From Neorhodopirellula lusitana (lineage in GTDB: Bacteria > Planctomycetota > Planctomycetia > Pirellulales > Pirellulaceae), in NCBI RefSeq assembly GCF_900182915.1, contig NZ_FXUG01000001.1, positions 930,001-994,000 of the forward strand: 64,000 nt of DNA. Reading direction: 5' to 3'. Both the position numbers and the translations under genes were made by a program. The notes beneath the pieces are model-generated. The model ran no database searches, was not told where the DNA came from, and was given only the letters and a program-made list of their open reading frames with translations. This document shows positions 54,565 to 63,042 of this stretch, piece after piece. Numbering within the stretch: the stretch's first letter is position 1; each line of letters opens with the position of its first letter.

Positions 54565-54642
54565 GTTGACTTCAATTTGTAGTAGGCACAGGCCCTGTGC
54601 CGTTCGGCGCAAAGCACTTGAGAGCGCAACGGTTTCAGTTGG
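54565..54642 (+). repeat. Dispersed hairpin repeat, copy 3
   Basis: The core is GGCACAGGCCCTGTGCC. It differs from copy 4 at about three positions over 66 bases, so the two are recent duplicates. Confidence 0.9.
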
Positions 54643-54800
54643 TGATCCGAACGAAGAAGCGTCTCCACCACCTCGCGATGCGATGTTAACAGGCCGTTAC
54701 ACGTTGTTCGGCCGACTGAGCCGCTGGGCGCTAGCCGCGGGTGAAGGTTAGCGGACCGACAAAGGGCCTTGCCGATCGACTTTGGTGTGTGATTGGTTTC

Positions 54801-54862
54801 GACAGGATTTACATGATGGACATGATTTCCTTCTTCATCTTGTGGATCGTGTCAATCCTGTC
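54801..54862. repeat. 62-bp imperfect palindrome
   Basis: The left arm GACAGGATTTACATGATGGA and the reverse complement of the right arm GACAGGATTGACACGATCCA match at most positions; with the inner part (ACATGAT against ACAAGAT) the arms are about 26 bases each. No open reading frame explains it. Confidence 0.85.
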
Positions 54863-54908
54863 CAGTTTGAAGTGGTGGCTCCGGTCGACTGTCACGTCCC
54901 TAGCAACC

Positions 54909-54986
54909 TGTTGTTTTTCAATCGTAGCAGGCACAGGCCCTGTGCCGTTCGGCGTAAAGCACTTGAGAGCGCAACGGTTTCAGTTG
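54909..54986 (+). repeat. Dispersed hairpin repeat, copy 4
   Basis: Nearly identical to copy 3, same orientation, 344 bases downstream. It ends about 20 bases beyond the stop of the lipoprotein gene at 55007. Confidence 0.9.
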
Positions 54987-55006
54987 GCGGTCTACTGTAC
55001 GACGCG

Positions 55007-55879
55007 CTACCGTACGACGCGATCTTTGACCGCGAGTGCGGTGTGGCCGACCAGCGCACCGGCGCCTCTTCCAACCACACTGCCATAGGGGAAAATGCCA
55101 AGCGTCTGGGCACCAATTGAACCCGCTAAATCCGGATAGAGAATCCGTTCCGCTTCGGTCACCGCTGCGCTGCCACCGTGTGAACGTGTGAACTGCAGGA
55201 CTTCTCGATTGGCGATCGTTTCGTGATACAGGCCGATCAATGGGAGGTCCTGCAATGCGGCATAACTCGCAGGACCTGAACGCGAGTAAACGTCTTTTGC
55301 ATATGCCGCTTTGGCCAAACCGATCGTTGGAATGTCGGAGTACAAGTGAACGGTATCGGAATACGGGTTGTACCAATCGCCACCCGTTAAACGACCTGGG
55401 AGAACGGTGTACTTCAGCCAATCGTAGGTCCCGAACGTGTAACGCAGCGGCGCGGCCATCCGTTTGTTTGACGCCAATCGATGCCATTCGCCGATCGGAT
55501 CGTACTGGTTGCTGCGAACTAACGTGCTGCCCAAGCCGTTTTCGCGTAGGTACTGCACGACGGCTTCTTCGGTTTGTGGGCTGATGTTGTGGTTGTCGGC
55601 GCGGCGATCCCACAGAGCAAGTTTGTTGACCGATCCAAGCACTGAGCCGAGGCCATCCAGTAAAGCTACTTTGCGTCCACGTACTAGCTGGACATTACCG
55701 CTTGTGCCACTTCCCAAGTCGCACGATGCATCGCATCCCACCGCCATACTATCGCATGCACTCTGGCAAAAAGGCGCCTGGTCACAAGCATTGCGGCTGC
55801 CATGGATGCTCTGGCAACCTGTCACGGCGATTGAGGCCAATAAAGCCGCTGAGACAAAAGCTTGCCGAAGAAAACGCAT
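55007..55879 (-). CDS. Lipoprotein of unknown function
   Basis: About 290 residues from the ATG at 55879. The lipoprotein signal has a hydrophobic core at about 6-20 with lipobox VTGC. A Cys-rich stretch follows (SRNACDQAPFCQSACDSMAV, then GCDASCDL), and the rest contains TFGTYDWLKYTVLPGRLTGG, NPYSDTVHLYSDIPTIGLAK and a late glycine-rich FPYGSVVGRGAGALVGHTA. No family is recognised. An in-frame ATG at 55909 is possible. It stands alone, flanked downstream by the hairpin repeats. Confidence 0.65.
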   Translation of the reverse strand: MRFLRQAFVSAALLASIAVTGCQSIHGSRNACDQAPFCQSACDSMAVGCDASCDLGSGTSGNVQLVRGRKVALLDGLGSVLGSVNKLALWDRRADNHNISPQTEEAVVQYLRENGLGSTLVRSNQYDPIGEWHRLASNKRMAAPLRYTFGTYDWLKYTVLPGRLTGGDWYNPYSDTVHLYSDIPTIGLAKAAYAKDVYSRSGPASYAALQDLPLIGLYHETIANREVLQFTRSHGGSAAVTEAERILYPDLAGSIGAQTLGIFPYGSVVGRGAGALVGHTALAVKDRVVR

Positions 55880-56572
55880 GTAGCTAAACCTTGGAATGAG
55901 TTGATTCATTCAAGGTTTCGGCACCGCCAGTACCTGAAGACCGACGGATTGAGACCTGGCCGGACAAGCGGATACGGCACAAGTTTTTGTCAAGTTGAAG
56001 CTAGCAACTGCCGATGGCCAATCGCCCCGCCGGCGCTAACAGGGAGATCTTGGGGCACGGGAGATCTCAGGGAAACGGCGAAATCGCCGCGATCAACCGG
56101 TTCGGGGTTGGGAATGAAAAAGTCCTACAGTGAAAATTTAGCCAAGCACCCTTGTCAGAGTCGTACGCTGACGGTGGTGACACTGCGGGTGTAGCACCGA
56201 CAAGGGGACACGCAGGCCAGCTACTGAGCTCGAGTATCACTCGTCCCGTGTGCCAATTGAAGTGTGAGGTGGTGCACTGATCAGCGTTTGATAGATCAGG
56301 ATCGCCGCGGATCTCCCCCCGGCAGGAACAGCACAACTTCACAAAACACCCGGGAAACAGGACGTTTGCTTAGGTGGTGGTGCTATTTTCGGTGTAGTGG
56401 GCGCATTGGCAATCGAAGATTCCGCACTACGCACACTCGTGCAGTCCGGGGCCAAGCTAGGCCAAACCACCAAGGAGATCATCCAGACCATCGTCGAAAG
56501 TCGGTCTTCGACTGGATGACGGTGGCTTGATATACTGCGTGTGACGTCTTCGTTCACCGCAAGGAGCTATTC
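55880..56572. other. Intergenic region before the accessory island
   Basis: 693 bases with no supported gene. Its last part holds the ribosome-binding site AAGGAG of the antitoxin gene. No repeat or promoter was identified. Confidence 0.4.
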
Positions 56573-56821
56573 ATGTCAGAATCCACACAACAACTCATCG
56601 CATCTGCATTGCAACTTGGGCCGGCTGATCGTGCGGTGGTTGCCAATGCGATCCTTGCGAGCCTGGATGGGCTTCGTGACGACGAACCGTCCGAGGTTCT
56701 CGAGGCTTGGTCCGATGAAATTCGTAGCCGGATTGACGATATCGACAGTGGACGAGTGAAGACGATTCCGTCATCCGAAGCATGGAAGATGATTGATGGC
56801 GAAATTGAGCTACGAGATTGA
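56573..56821 (+). CDS. Antitoxin, addiction-module type
   Basis: 82 residues. The pattern is that of the small addiction-module antitoxins paired with ParE/RelE-type toxins: helical N-terminus STQQLIASALQLGPADRAVV, ANAILASLDG, then EVLEAWSDEIRSRIDDIDSG and a C-terminal toxin-binding tail. The start has AAGGAG six bases upstream. It overlaps the toxin gene by 26 bases, the usual arrangement. It neutralises the toxin by binding it; autoregulation is likely but no operator was identified. A decayed copy of this pair is at 44.7-45.0 kb. Confidence 0.9.
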   Translation: MSESTQQLIASALQLGPADRAVVANAILASLDGLRDDEPSEVLEAWSDEIRSRIDDIDSGRVKTIPSSEAWKMIDGEIELRD

Positions 56822-57104
56822 GTTCCACCCCGATGCCATCCGCGAGATTCGCGAAGCAGTCCAGTGGTATCGCGAGCGAAGCGAAGAAGTCGGTACTGAA
56901 TTTCGCAATCTCATAGAGTCCGCTGAAGAACTTGTGCAACGATCGCCCGAGTCTTGGGCAACGTATCTATTGGAAACGCGAGGCTTTCGTTTTCAAAAGT
57001 TCCCGTTTGTTCTCGCCTATGTCATTCGCGGCCAGCAAGTCTTCATCGTCGCATTGGCTCACACGAAGCGAAAACCAAGCTACTGGAGAGAGCGGCTTGC
57101 TTAG
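56796..57104 (+). CDS. ParE/RelE-family toxin
   Basis: About 102 residues from the ATG at 56796 (a TTG three bases upstream is in frame). The RelE/ParE fold pattern is clear: KLSYEIEFHPDAIREIREAV, QWYRERSEEVGTEFRNLIES, RGFRFQKFPFVLAYVIRGQQ then VFIVALAHTKRKPSYWRER. The C-terminal Arg/Lys-rich strand and HTKRKPSYW tail are typical. Whether it cuts mRNA (RelE) or inhibits gyrase (ParE) cannot be told from sequence. It sits with its antitoxin at the edge of the accessory island. Confidence 0.9.
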   Translation: MAKLSYEIEFHPDAIREIREAVQWYRERSEEVGTEFRNLIESAEELVQRSPESWATYLLETRGFRFQKFPFVLAYVIRGQQVFIVALAHTKRKPSYWRERLA

Positions 57105-57380
57105 CGATTGAAAACGCCCGCCGTGACAAAAGCGGAGATAGGCTGTCTTTAAGAAGCCTGACCCCTTTGATTTGTCTACAAGCGGAGTCTCCAACGCCCG
57201 AACGATGCTCCAACACCAACACGGCTGCACGCTAGGTCTCCAACCCAAATGCGTTGCACCGCCCGATAGACACCCGATCGCAACGAGGCCGCTGCACGTT
57301 GCGTCTCGATTCTCTCACAACGGATGCGCTATCGTCTGCTATCGGATTCCACTGCTAGCTGCGGTCGTTAGAATCTCAGC

Positions 57381-59372
57381 ATGAAACGTGCATACTATTC
57401 TGACTCAATCGACAATTTCCTCACTGCGGATGGCGACGCGATCCTCGGTCAATTGGTTAGCAACAGTGAATTCGCAGTCGAAAACACTCAGCGTGATGCT
57501 TGGCAATTTCAAATCGACTCGTTGAAAAAACTGCTCGTTGGACAGGGCGGGACAATCTATTTGGAATACTCAATTCCGCGAATGGGAAAACGGGTTGATG
57601 TCGTCTTGCTGATTGGGAATGCGATTTTCGTTGTCGAATTCAAGGTCGGAGATACGCAGTATTGGTCGGGAGCGTTGAACCAAGTCACCGACTACGCCCT
57701 GGACCTCAAGAACTTCCATGACGCTAGCCACGATCGCTTTGTCGTACCGATCATTGTTTCAACTAAGGCCCCAGCAGTTCCAGTTCTGATTGAATGCACG
57801 CCGCGGCGAGACGGGCTGATTTCAACCATCAAATCAAACGGCTCTAACTTTGCGGCAATCATCCAAAATGTCCACGCATTCGTTGATTCAGCGGAAACCG
57901 GAGAGCGAACCCAAATAGAATCCGCCGCGTGGGAGGACGGGCAGTATCTTCCCACTCCAACGATCGTTGAGGCGGCGATGGCGTTGTACAACGGGCATTC
58001 GGTTGCAGAAATCTCGAGAAGTGACGCGAGTGGAGCCGAGTTGCATCGAACGACCGACGCAATTTCGACTGTCATAGAAGATGCCAGGTCAGGACACTAC
58101 AAAGCGATCTGCTTCGTCACAGGCGTTCCCGGCGCCGGAAAGACACTGATTGGCCTGAACATTGCGACTCGTCATTTGGATGACCAAAGCAACACGTACA
58201 GTGTTTTCTTGTCAGGTAATGGTCCGCTCGTCCAGATTTTGCAGGAAGCACTTGCGCGGGATAAGGTCGCACGTGAGAAAGCGACCGGTAATCGCTTCAC
58301 GAAGTCAGCCGCTCGCAGCGAGGTGAAGACCTTCATTCAAAACGTCCATCACTATCGCGATGAGTATTTGAAAGATAGTCGAGCGCCCGCCGATCACGTC
58401 GCTTTGTTTGACGAAGCCCAGCGTGCCTGGGATTTACAGCAAACCTCGAAGTTCATGCGGCAAAAAAAGAACCAGCCAGACTTCAATCAGTCAGAACCCG
58501 AATTCCTGATTTCTTGTATTGAACGCCACAAGGACTGGGGAGTCATTGTTTGTTTGGTTGGCGGCGGGCAAGAGATTAACACCGGCGAAGCCGGAATCGC
58601 TGAATGGGTCGAGGCGCTCAATCGTTCGTTCCCGGACTGGCACATTCACATTTCAGACCGTTTGACTGACAGCGAGTATGGAGCAGGCGAAGTCCTATCA
58701 AAACTCAAGTCTCGACGGAACGTGCATTACGATTCGGGACTGCACCTTTCGGTATCCATGCGGTCTTTCCGTGCAGAGAACGTGTCGAGATTGGTCAAGG
58801 AAGTGCTGGATTTGGACACGAACAATGCGAGCCGAACATTGGATTCAGTTCGCGAACAATACCCGATCGTTTTGACACGAGATTTGGCGAAGGCAAAGGA
58901 TTGGTTGCGACAGCAAGCTCGTGGAACAGAACGTTACGGAATCGTCGTGTCATCACAAGCGAATCGTCTCAGACCTCTTGCGATTGACGTACGACTGCAA
59001 CCTAACCCGATCCATTGGTTTCTTGCCGACAGCGGGGATGTGCGCTCGTCGTACTACCTGGAAGATGTCGCTACCGAGTTTGACATCCAGGGCCTTGAAC
59101 TCGATTGGGCCTGCGTCACATGGGATGCGGATTTTCGCCATGCCGACGACGGATGGATTTACCGTTCGTTTCGAGGAAACAAATGGCAAAAGATCAACAA
59201 AGCAGAACGTCAGTCATACTTGAAGAACGCGTATCGGGTGCTGTTAACTCGGGCGAGGCAGGGAATGGTAATCTGCGTTCCCGATGGCGATGCTGACGAT
59301 CCCACGCGAGCTCCCGAGTTCTACGACTCGACGTATCAGTACCTGAAGTCGATTGGAATGGATGAGCTTTGA
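57381..59372 (+). CDS. Nuclease-like domain fused to DUF2075 ATPase (helicase-like)
   Basis: 663 residues. The N-terminus (about 35-130) has the order E62, D73 and E86-x-K88 ([16 protein letters not shown], then IFVVEFKVG), a PD-(D/E)xK-nuclease-like pattern. The ATPase core has Walker A GVPGAGKT at 248-255, Walker B DEAQ at 344-347 and a Cys/Gly-rich [13 protein letters not shown] sensor near 397; the remainder fits DUF2075, a Schlafen-like ATPase/helicase family. There is no signal peptide. Next to a toxin-antitoxin pair and a transposase, it is a candidate DNA-processing or anti-phage protein; that role is inference. Confidence 0.82.
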   Translation: MKRAYYSDSIDNFLTADGDAILGQLVSNSEFAVENTQRDAWQFQIDSLKKLLVGQGGTIYLEYSIPRMGKRVDVVLLIGNAIFVVEFKVGDTQYWSGALNQVTDYALDLKNFHDASHDRFVVPIIVSTKAPAVPVLIECTPRRDGLISTIKSNGSNFAAIIQNVHAFVDSAETGERTQIESAAWEDGQYLPTPTIVEAAMALYNGHSVAEISRSDASGAELHRTTDAISTVIEDARSGHYKAICFVTGVPGAGKTLIGLNIATRHLDDQSNTYSVFLSGNGPLVQILQEALARDKVAREKATGNRFTKSAARSEVKTFIQNVHHYRDEYLKDSRAPADHVALFDEAQRAWDLQQTSKFMRQKKNQPDFNQSEPEFLISCIERHKDWGVIVCLVGGGQEINTGEAGIAEWVEALNRSFPDWHIHISDRLTDSEYGAGEVLSKLKSRRNVHYDSGLHLSVSMRSFRAENVSRLVKEVLDLDTNNASRTLDSVREQYPIVLTRDLAKAKDWLRQQARGTERYGIVVSSQANRLRPLAIDVRLQPNPIHWFLADSGDVRSSYYLEDVATEFDIQGLELDWACVTWDADFRHADDGWIYRSFRGNKWQKINKAERQSYLKNAYRVLLTRARQGMVICVPDGDADDPTRAPEFYDSTYQYLKSIGMDEL

Positions 59373-59548
59373 TCGCCTGGTGGTCAGATTCCCAAGTCAC
59401 CATCTTCTTGGTCACACGCAATCGCTAGGGCCGTTGCATTTCGCAAGAAAAACCAGCCGCATTGCTTAGCCATACTAACGAGTGCGTGGGCAGCGTCCGG
59501 TGTCCAATCGTGAACGTCGATCAGCTTAGCCTCAATCAACTCCCAATT

Positions 59549-59584
59549 CGGGGAACGCTTCGCGGGGGTCAGGCTAGGTTTTCG
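59549..59584 (+). repeat. REP-like repeat, copy 1
   Basis: The 36-bp unit is built around AACGCTTCGCGGGGGTCAGG, with a small CGC-TTC-GCG hairpin. It is identical to the copy at 59588-59623 and inverted relative to the copy near 60660-60693. Confidence 0.9.
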
Positions 59585-59587
59585 CAA

Positions 59588-59623
59588 CGGGGAACGCTTC
59601 GCGGGGGTCAGGCTAGGTTTTCG
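59588..59623 (+). repeat. REP-like repeat, copy 2 (overlaps transposase end)
   Basis: Identical to copy 1, with 39-bp period. The stop codon and last residues of the transposase gene (59608 onward) are encoded inside it. Confidence 0.9.
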
Positions 59624-60597
59624 GTTTTCAAGTCTAGATTGTACTCGATTTCTTGGATCGCTTTGCAGTAGGACTTCGACTCCGTCTCTCGCTTCTTGGC
59701 ACGGCGGATAAGGTTCGATGCGCTGTCGGGATGAGACAGTCCGAAGCGTTCCGATAGTTTCGAAAGTGGCTCGCCAGTCCAACGACGACATAACAGTGCC
59801 GCGATATCACGCCCCGCGGCGGCACTGCGAAAACCGATGTAATCTGCTTCGTTGACATGATAGTAGGCAGCGGTTTCTTTCATGATTTCTTCGCAGGTGA
59901 CGGCCTTCAGACGGCGAGTCGTGCGTTGACGTTTCTGAGTGTCGCTGGACTGAGCCATCGTGATGGCCTTCTTGAGAAAAGCTTCGCTACCAAGAACCCA
60001 GCCGCTGAGTGCTTGGGAAAGCGGATTTTCCGGCAATTCCAGCCCATCGCTGACGTACTGCCGGTATGCCCTTGCCGGGTCTTTTCCTCCATTTGCAGCC
60101 ACCCAGTACCGGTGAAGTTCGTCATAGACGATCCAATCCACTCGGCTAGTCTTGCGAGCGTATCCGCCGTAGCTGCTGTGTTCCCAAGCGTCAGGAGTGA
60201 TCGCCAAAGGACGAGTACCTGAGCAAGGATTCAAATGAATGTACCGACTGAGTGACCAGAAGTAACCAGCGTCTTCGACAAGGAACGCCTTATAGCGACC
60301 CTGGAAGAGGTGACCGACGCGTCGATTTCGTTTGGCGTACCAATTGGCATATCCCGAGAGCCAGTGCTGCATTCCTCGAGCGAGGTTTGGTTCGGGTGTT
60401 TGTAACAACAAATGGATGTGATTGGGCATCCAGCAAAACGCCAGAATTTTCCAGCCTGATCGAGTGACTTCTTCTTTGAGGCCTTTGGTCATCCGGTCAT
60501 AGTGGCCATCGTCATGAAAAAGCGGACGTCGTCCGTCACCACGCGTGACAATGTGATAAATCGCACCAGGAAACTGTACTCGAAGTTGTCTCGCCAT
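59608..60597 (-). CDS. REP-associated tyrosine transposase (RAYT, Y1/IS200-like)
   Basis: 329 residues. The Y1 single-strand transposase core is intact: AIYHIVTRGDGRRPLFHDDG (start of the fold), FCWMPNHIHLLLQ (HUH motif His-Ile-His) and GHLFQGRYKAFLVEDAGYFW with the catalytic Tyr in the YIHLNP region. The C-terminal part (about 200-320) has helix-turn-helix-like segments (LSERFGLSHPDSASNLIRR). RAYTs are usually domesticated genes that move or maintain REP sequences. Here REP-like repeats lie at both ends in inverted orientation and the gene's stop lies in the repeat, so the block resembles a small mobile unit. Confidence 0.9.
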   Translation of the reverse strand: MARQLRVQFPGAIYHIVTRGDGRRPLFHDDGHYDRMTKGLKEEVTRSGWKILAFCWMPNHIHLLLQTPEPNLARGMQHWLSGYANWYAKRNRRVGHLFQGRYKAFLVEDAGYFWSLSRYIHLNPCSGTRPLAITPDAWEHSSYGGYARKTSRVDWIVYDELHRYWVAANGGKDPARAYRQYVSDGLELPENPLSQALSGWVLGSEAFLKKAITMAQSSDTQKRQRTTRRLKAVTCEEIMKETAAYYHVNEADYIGFRSAAAGRDIAALLCRRWTGEPLSKLSERFGLSHPDSASNLIRRAKKRETESKSYCKAIQEIEYNLDLKTENLA

Positions 60598-60659
60598 CAG
60601 TCCGCGCTTACGGTCAGAACTTCAGAAGTAAAAGGCCAATATCCTATCCCATTGAAAAC

Positions 60660-60693
60660 CGAAAACCTAACCTGACCCCCGCGAAGCGTTTTC
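60660..60693 (-). repeat. REP-like repeat, copy 3 (inverted)
   Basis: On the minus strand it reads like copies 1 and 2 with one change (GGTTAGG instead of GGCTAGG). It lies about 60 bases beyond the 5-prime end of the transposase gene and closes the inverted arrangement. Confidence 0.85.
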
Positions 60694-60919
60694 TTGACCA
60701 AGCGAGTTTCGCAAACGGTTCCGCCGTCGGATCCGCTTTCAGCTTCATCGGTGTCGAGTCACATTTTCGCTTAGTTTTCCTCTTCGCCATTCGCCACTCC
60801 TGAATGCCTGTCGTCGCTCGCCAGAATTGTATATCGTCGTTGTGCGATATGGCATTGAGTGGAAGGCGTCAAAGGCCTCGCAGCAAGAAAGCTGTATCTG
60901 GCGTTGGCGCCGAATGTGT

Positions 60920-60939
60920 ATTTGGCTAAAGTGCCAAAT
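60920..60939. promoter_or_regulatory. ArsR operator candidate 1
   Basis: ATTTGGCTAAAGTGCCAAAT: perfect 7-bp inverted repeat with 6-base spacer, 25 bases before the arsR start. The same arms recur at 61385-61404 before the permease gene, as expected for an autoregulating ArsR-type repressor. Confidence 0.75.
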
Positions 60940-60964
60940 GTGCAATTCCGATAGAGAGACTGTT

Positions 60965-61291
60965 ATGAAGAAAAAAGAACTCGCCAAGTACGAAGCCCGC
61001 GCCCAAATTTTTAAGGCGCTCGCCCATCCCGCTCGCTTGCGGATCATGGACGAGCTTGCTCAGTATGACGAACGGTGTGTGTGCGATTTGACCGAGCTTG
61101 TCGGGTTCGACATGTCCACGGTGTCGCGGCACTTGTCCGTGCTCAAAAACGCGGGACTGGTCGGCGTCGAGAAACGCGGCCAAATGGTTTTCTATCGCTC
61201 GACGATCTGTTGTTTGACTGGCTTTACCGATTGCGTCGAAAAAGTTCTCAACAACAACGTGAAACAACGGCAGGCGGCACTGAAAGCGTAG
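60965..61291 (+). CDS. ArsR-family metalloregulator
   Basis: 108 residues from the ATG at 60965; upstream in-frame sequence contains the operator and is not coding. Winged helix: AQIFKALAHPARLRIMDELA, then GFDMSTVSRHLSVLKNAG and the wing VEKRGQMVFYRS. The Cys pair CVC (Cys38, Cys40) in ERCVCDLTEL is the typical arsenite-sensing site; extra cysteines (82-83, 90) may assist. Apo-ArsR represses its operon and metalloid binding releases it. It is followed by a permease, thioredoxin-like and ArsF-like genes. Whether the inducer is As(III), Sb(III) or an organoarsenical is not decided. Confidence 0.92.
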   Translation: MKKKELAKYEARAQIFKALAHPARLRIMDELAQYDERCVCDLTELVGFDMSTVSRHLSVLKNAGLVGVEKRGQMVFYRSTICCLTGFTDCVEKVLNNNVKQRQAALKA

Positions 61292-61292
61292 T

Positions 61293-61373
61293 CGTAGCGG
61301 AAGTCGCCAAGACTTTTCGGCTAAAAAACAGGCACCACCAACGACGACGAGAGCCTTGGCGGCTTTCGTTACG
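61293..61373. repeat. Imperfect palindrome between arsR and permease genes
   Basis: The arms CGTAGCGGAAGTCGCCAAGA (61293 onward) and, reverse-complemented, CGTAACGAAAGCCGCCAAGG (from 61352-61373) match at about 17 of 22 positions. It starts two bases after the arsR stop and may act as a partial terminator or be a small inserted element. Confidence 0.6.
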
Positions 61374-61384
61374 GACTAACTAGT

Positions 61385-61404
61385 ATTTGCATATTTAGCC
61401 AAAT
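61385..61404. promoter_or_regulatory. ArsR operator candidate 2
   Basis: ATTTGCATATTTAGCCAAAT keeps the arms ATTTG and GCCAAAT of the site at 60920, in the same spacing, 22 bases before the permease start. It implies separate control of the permease by the same regulator. Confidence 0.65.
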
Positions 61405-61425
61405 AGCAACTTGAGGCATTGAGCG

Positions 61426-62751
61426 ATGGATCGGAAACAACTCGGGATTTTTGCCGCTCTGGTCGGCGTCTTCCTGTTCGCCTACTTCGTCAACTTCACC
61501 AGTGCCAACGTTCAGAACGCCATCCACGAAGCTTTCTATATGTTGCAGTGGTACGTTCGCTACCACACGCTCGCCTGCGTCGTGCCCGCCATGTTCATCG
61601 CTGGAGCGATCGCGACCTTCTTTCGCAAAGAAGCCGTCCTGCGACACCTCGGCCCCAAAGCGAATAAAGTAGAAGCCTACGGCGTTGCGTCAACGTCCGG
61701 TTCAGTGCTGGCCGTTTGCTCATGCAGCGTGCTGCCGATGTTCGCTGGGATTTACCGTGTCGGTGCCGGACTTGGCCCCGCTTCGGCGTTCCTTTACGCA
61801 GGACCGGCGATCAACGTGATGGCGATCTTCTTGACCGCTCGCGTGCTTGGCTTTGATCTTGGCGTGGCCCGAGTGATTGGCTCGATCGTTTTCGCGATCG
61901 TGATCGGAATGATCATGGCGGTCCTCTTCAAGACGGATGAACAAGAGCGAACCGCCGCGACGATGCAACTTCCCGATCCGCCGCCCGCCAAACGGAAAGG
62001 CTGGCAAACGGTCTTGTTCTTCGCCACGATGATCCTGTTTTTGGTCTTCAGCGATTGGGCCAACCCGAGCCAAACTCAGATCGAGACCACTGATGGCCAG
62101 CAGATGACCGTATCGGTTTTGATCCGTACCAGTGAGACGTACCGCGTGCAGCTTCAAGAGCCACTGGGCGATCAACCCAAGGGGGCGAAGTTGGTGTTGA
62201 ACATCGACGAGATTGCATCCGAACAAGACCTGACGCCGGAGAACTATCAATGGGTCGCGTGGGTCTACCATCACCGCTGGTACTTTGCGGCGGCACTATT
62301 CGCGGCGACGTTGGCGATGGTTTGGAGGTGGTTTGAATCCGAGGAGATCAACGCATGGATGAGCGAAACGTGGAGTTTTTCTAAGTCGATTATTCCGCTG
62401 TTGTTCGGCGGGGTTTTGGTGACGGGTTTCATCGGGGCACTGATTCCCGAAGAGATCGTCGCAAGCTGGGTCGGCGGAGACAGTTTCCGTGCCAACTTGG
62501 TCGCTTCGATGATCGGCGGCATGTGGTACTTCGCAACGCTGACCGAAGTACCGATTCTCGAAGCGTTGTTGGGACTGGGGATGGGACGCGGGCCAGCACT
62601 TTCCTTGCTGTTATCCGGCCCAGCGTTGTCGCTGCCCAGCATCGCGGTCATTTACAGCGTGATCGGTGGAAAAAAGACAATCGCCTTCGTCGTGCTAACC
62701 GTTTTGATGAGCACGATTGTCGGCATGCTTTTCGGTTGGTTTTTTGTTTAG
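61426..62751 (+). CDS. ArsP-type permease (DUF318/UPF0718 family)
   Basis: 441 residues, polytopic membrane protein with about 8 hydrophobic segments. The family's cysteine motif VCSCSVLPMFAGIYRVGAG (Cys98, Cys100) is intact, and a second region MIGGMWYFATLTEVPILEAL is characteristic of this permease family. A large soluble loop (about 170-285) separates two membrane halves. ArsP members export organoarsenicals; related members export other metalloids. It lies under a second ArsR operator copy and heads the downstream thiol-protein genes. Substrate is inferred from context, not proven. Confidence 0.85.
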   Translation: MDRKQLGIFAALVGVFLFAYFVNFTSANVQNAIHEAFYMLQWYVRYHTLACVVPAMFIAGAIATFFRKEAVLRHLGPKANKVEAYGVASTSGSVLAVCSCSVLPMFAGIYRVGAGLGPASAFLYAGPAINVMAIFLTARVLGFDLGVARVIGSIVFAIVIGMIMAVLFKTDEQERTAATMQLPDPPPAKRKGWQTVLFFATMILFLVFSDWANPSQTQIETTDGQQMTVSVLIRTSETYRVQLQEPLGDQPKGAKLVLNIDEIASEQDLTPENYQWVAWVYHHRWYFAAALFAATLAMVWRWFESEEINAWMSETWSFSKSIIPLLFGGVLVTGFIGALIPEEIVASWVGGDSFRANLVASMIGGMWYFATLTEVPILEALLGLGMGRGPALSLLLSGPALSLPSIAVIYSVIGGKKTIAFVVLTVLMSTIVGMLFGWFFV

Positions 62752-62784
62752 TCAGATAGTCTTGTGAACTCAGGAGACAGAGAA

Positions 62785-63018
62785 ATGAAGTTGATTCAGA
62801 TTTTGGGGACGGGTTGTGCCAAGTGCGAAAGCCTCACGAAGAACGCCAAGCAGGCGATCGAGCAATCCGGCCAAGAGGCGAAGGTCGAGAAGGTGACGGA
62901 CATCACCGAAATCACCAGCTTCGGCGTGATGATGACTCCGGCGCTTGCGATTGATGGCGAAGTAAAGATCGTCGGCAAAGTATCGTCGCCCGACGAAATC
63001 GCCAAACTTTTGGCCTAA
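62785..63018 (+). CDS. Small thioredoxin-like redox protein
   Basis: 77 residues. Redox-active CAKC (KLIQILGTGCAKCESLTKNA) near 10-13 with a cis-Pro-containing MMTPALAIDGE loop, the pattern of the small archaeal/bacterial redox-disulfide proteins. The ATG at 62785 has AGGAGA eight bases upstream. It is cytoplasmic and follows the permease by 33 bases. It may supply electrons to an arsenate or organoarsenical-reducing partner; that is inference from neighbours. Confidence 0.88.
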   Translation: MKLIQILGTGCAKCESLTKNAKQAIEQSGQEAKVEKVTDITEITSFGVMMTPALAIDGEVKIVGKVSSPDEIAKLLA

Positions 63019-63042
63019 CCTCGTTGAAGGATAGAAAGACCA

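Larger units (their letters stand above)
54290..55006. other. Gene-poor region carrying three palindromic elements
   Basis: 717 bases without a supported gene. It contains two nearly identical hairpin repeats (54565-54642 and 54909-54986) and a long palindrome (54801-54862), listed separately. Confidence 0.7.

Noticed and set aside
59384-59791. Minus-strand frame with repeats KPSLTPAKRSP
   Set aside because: It is the REP-like repeat and transposase end read in another frame, not a protein with repeats.
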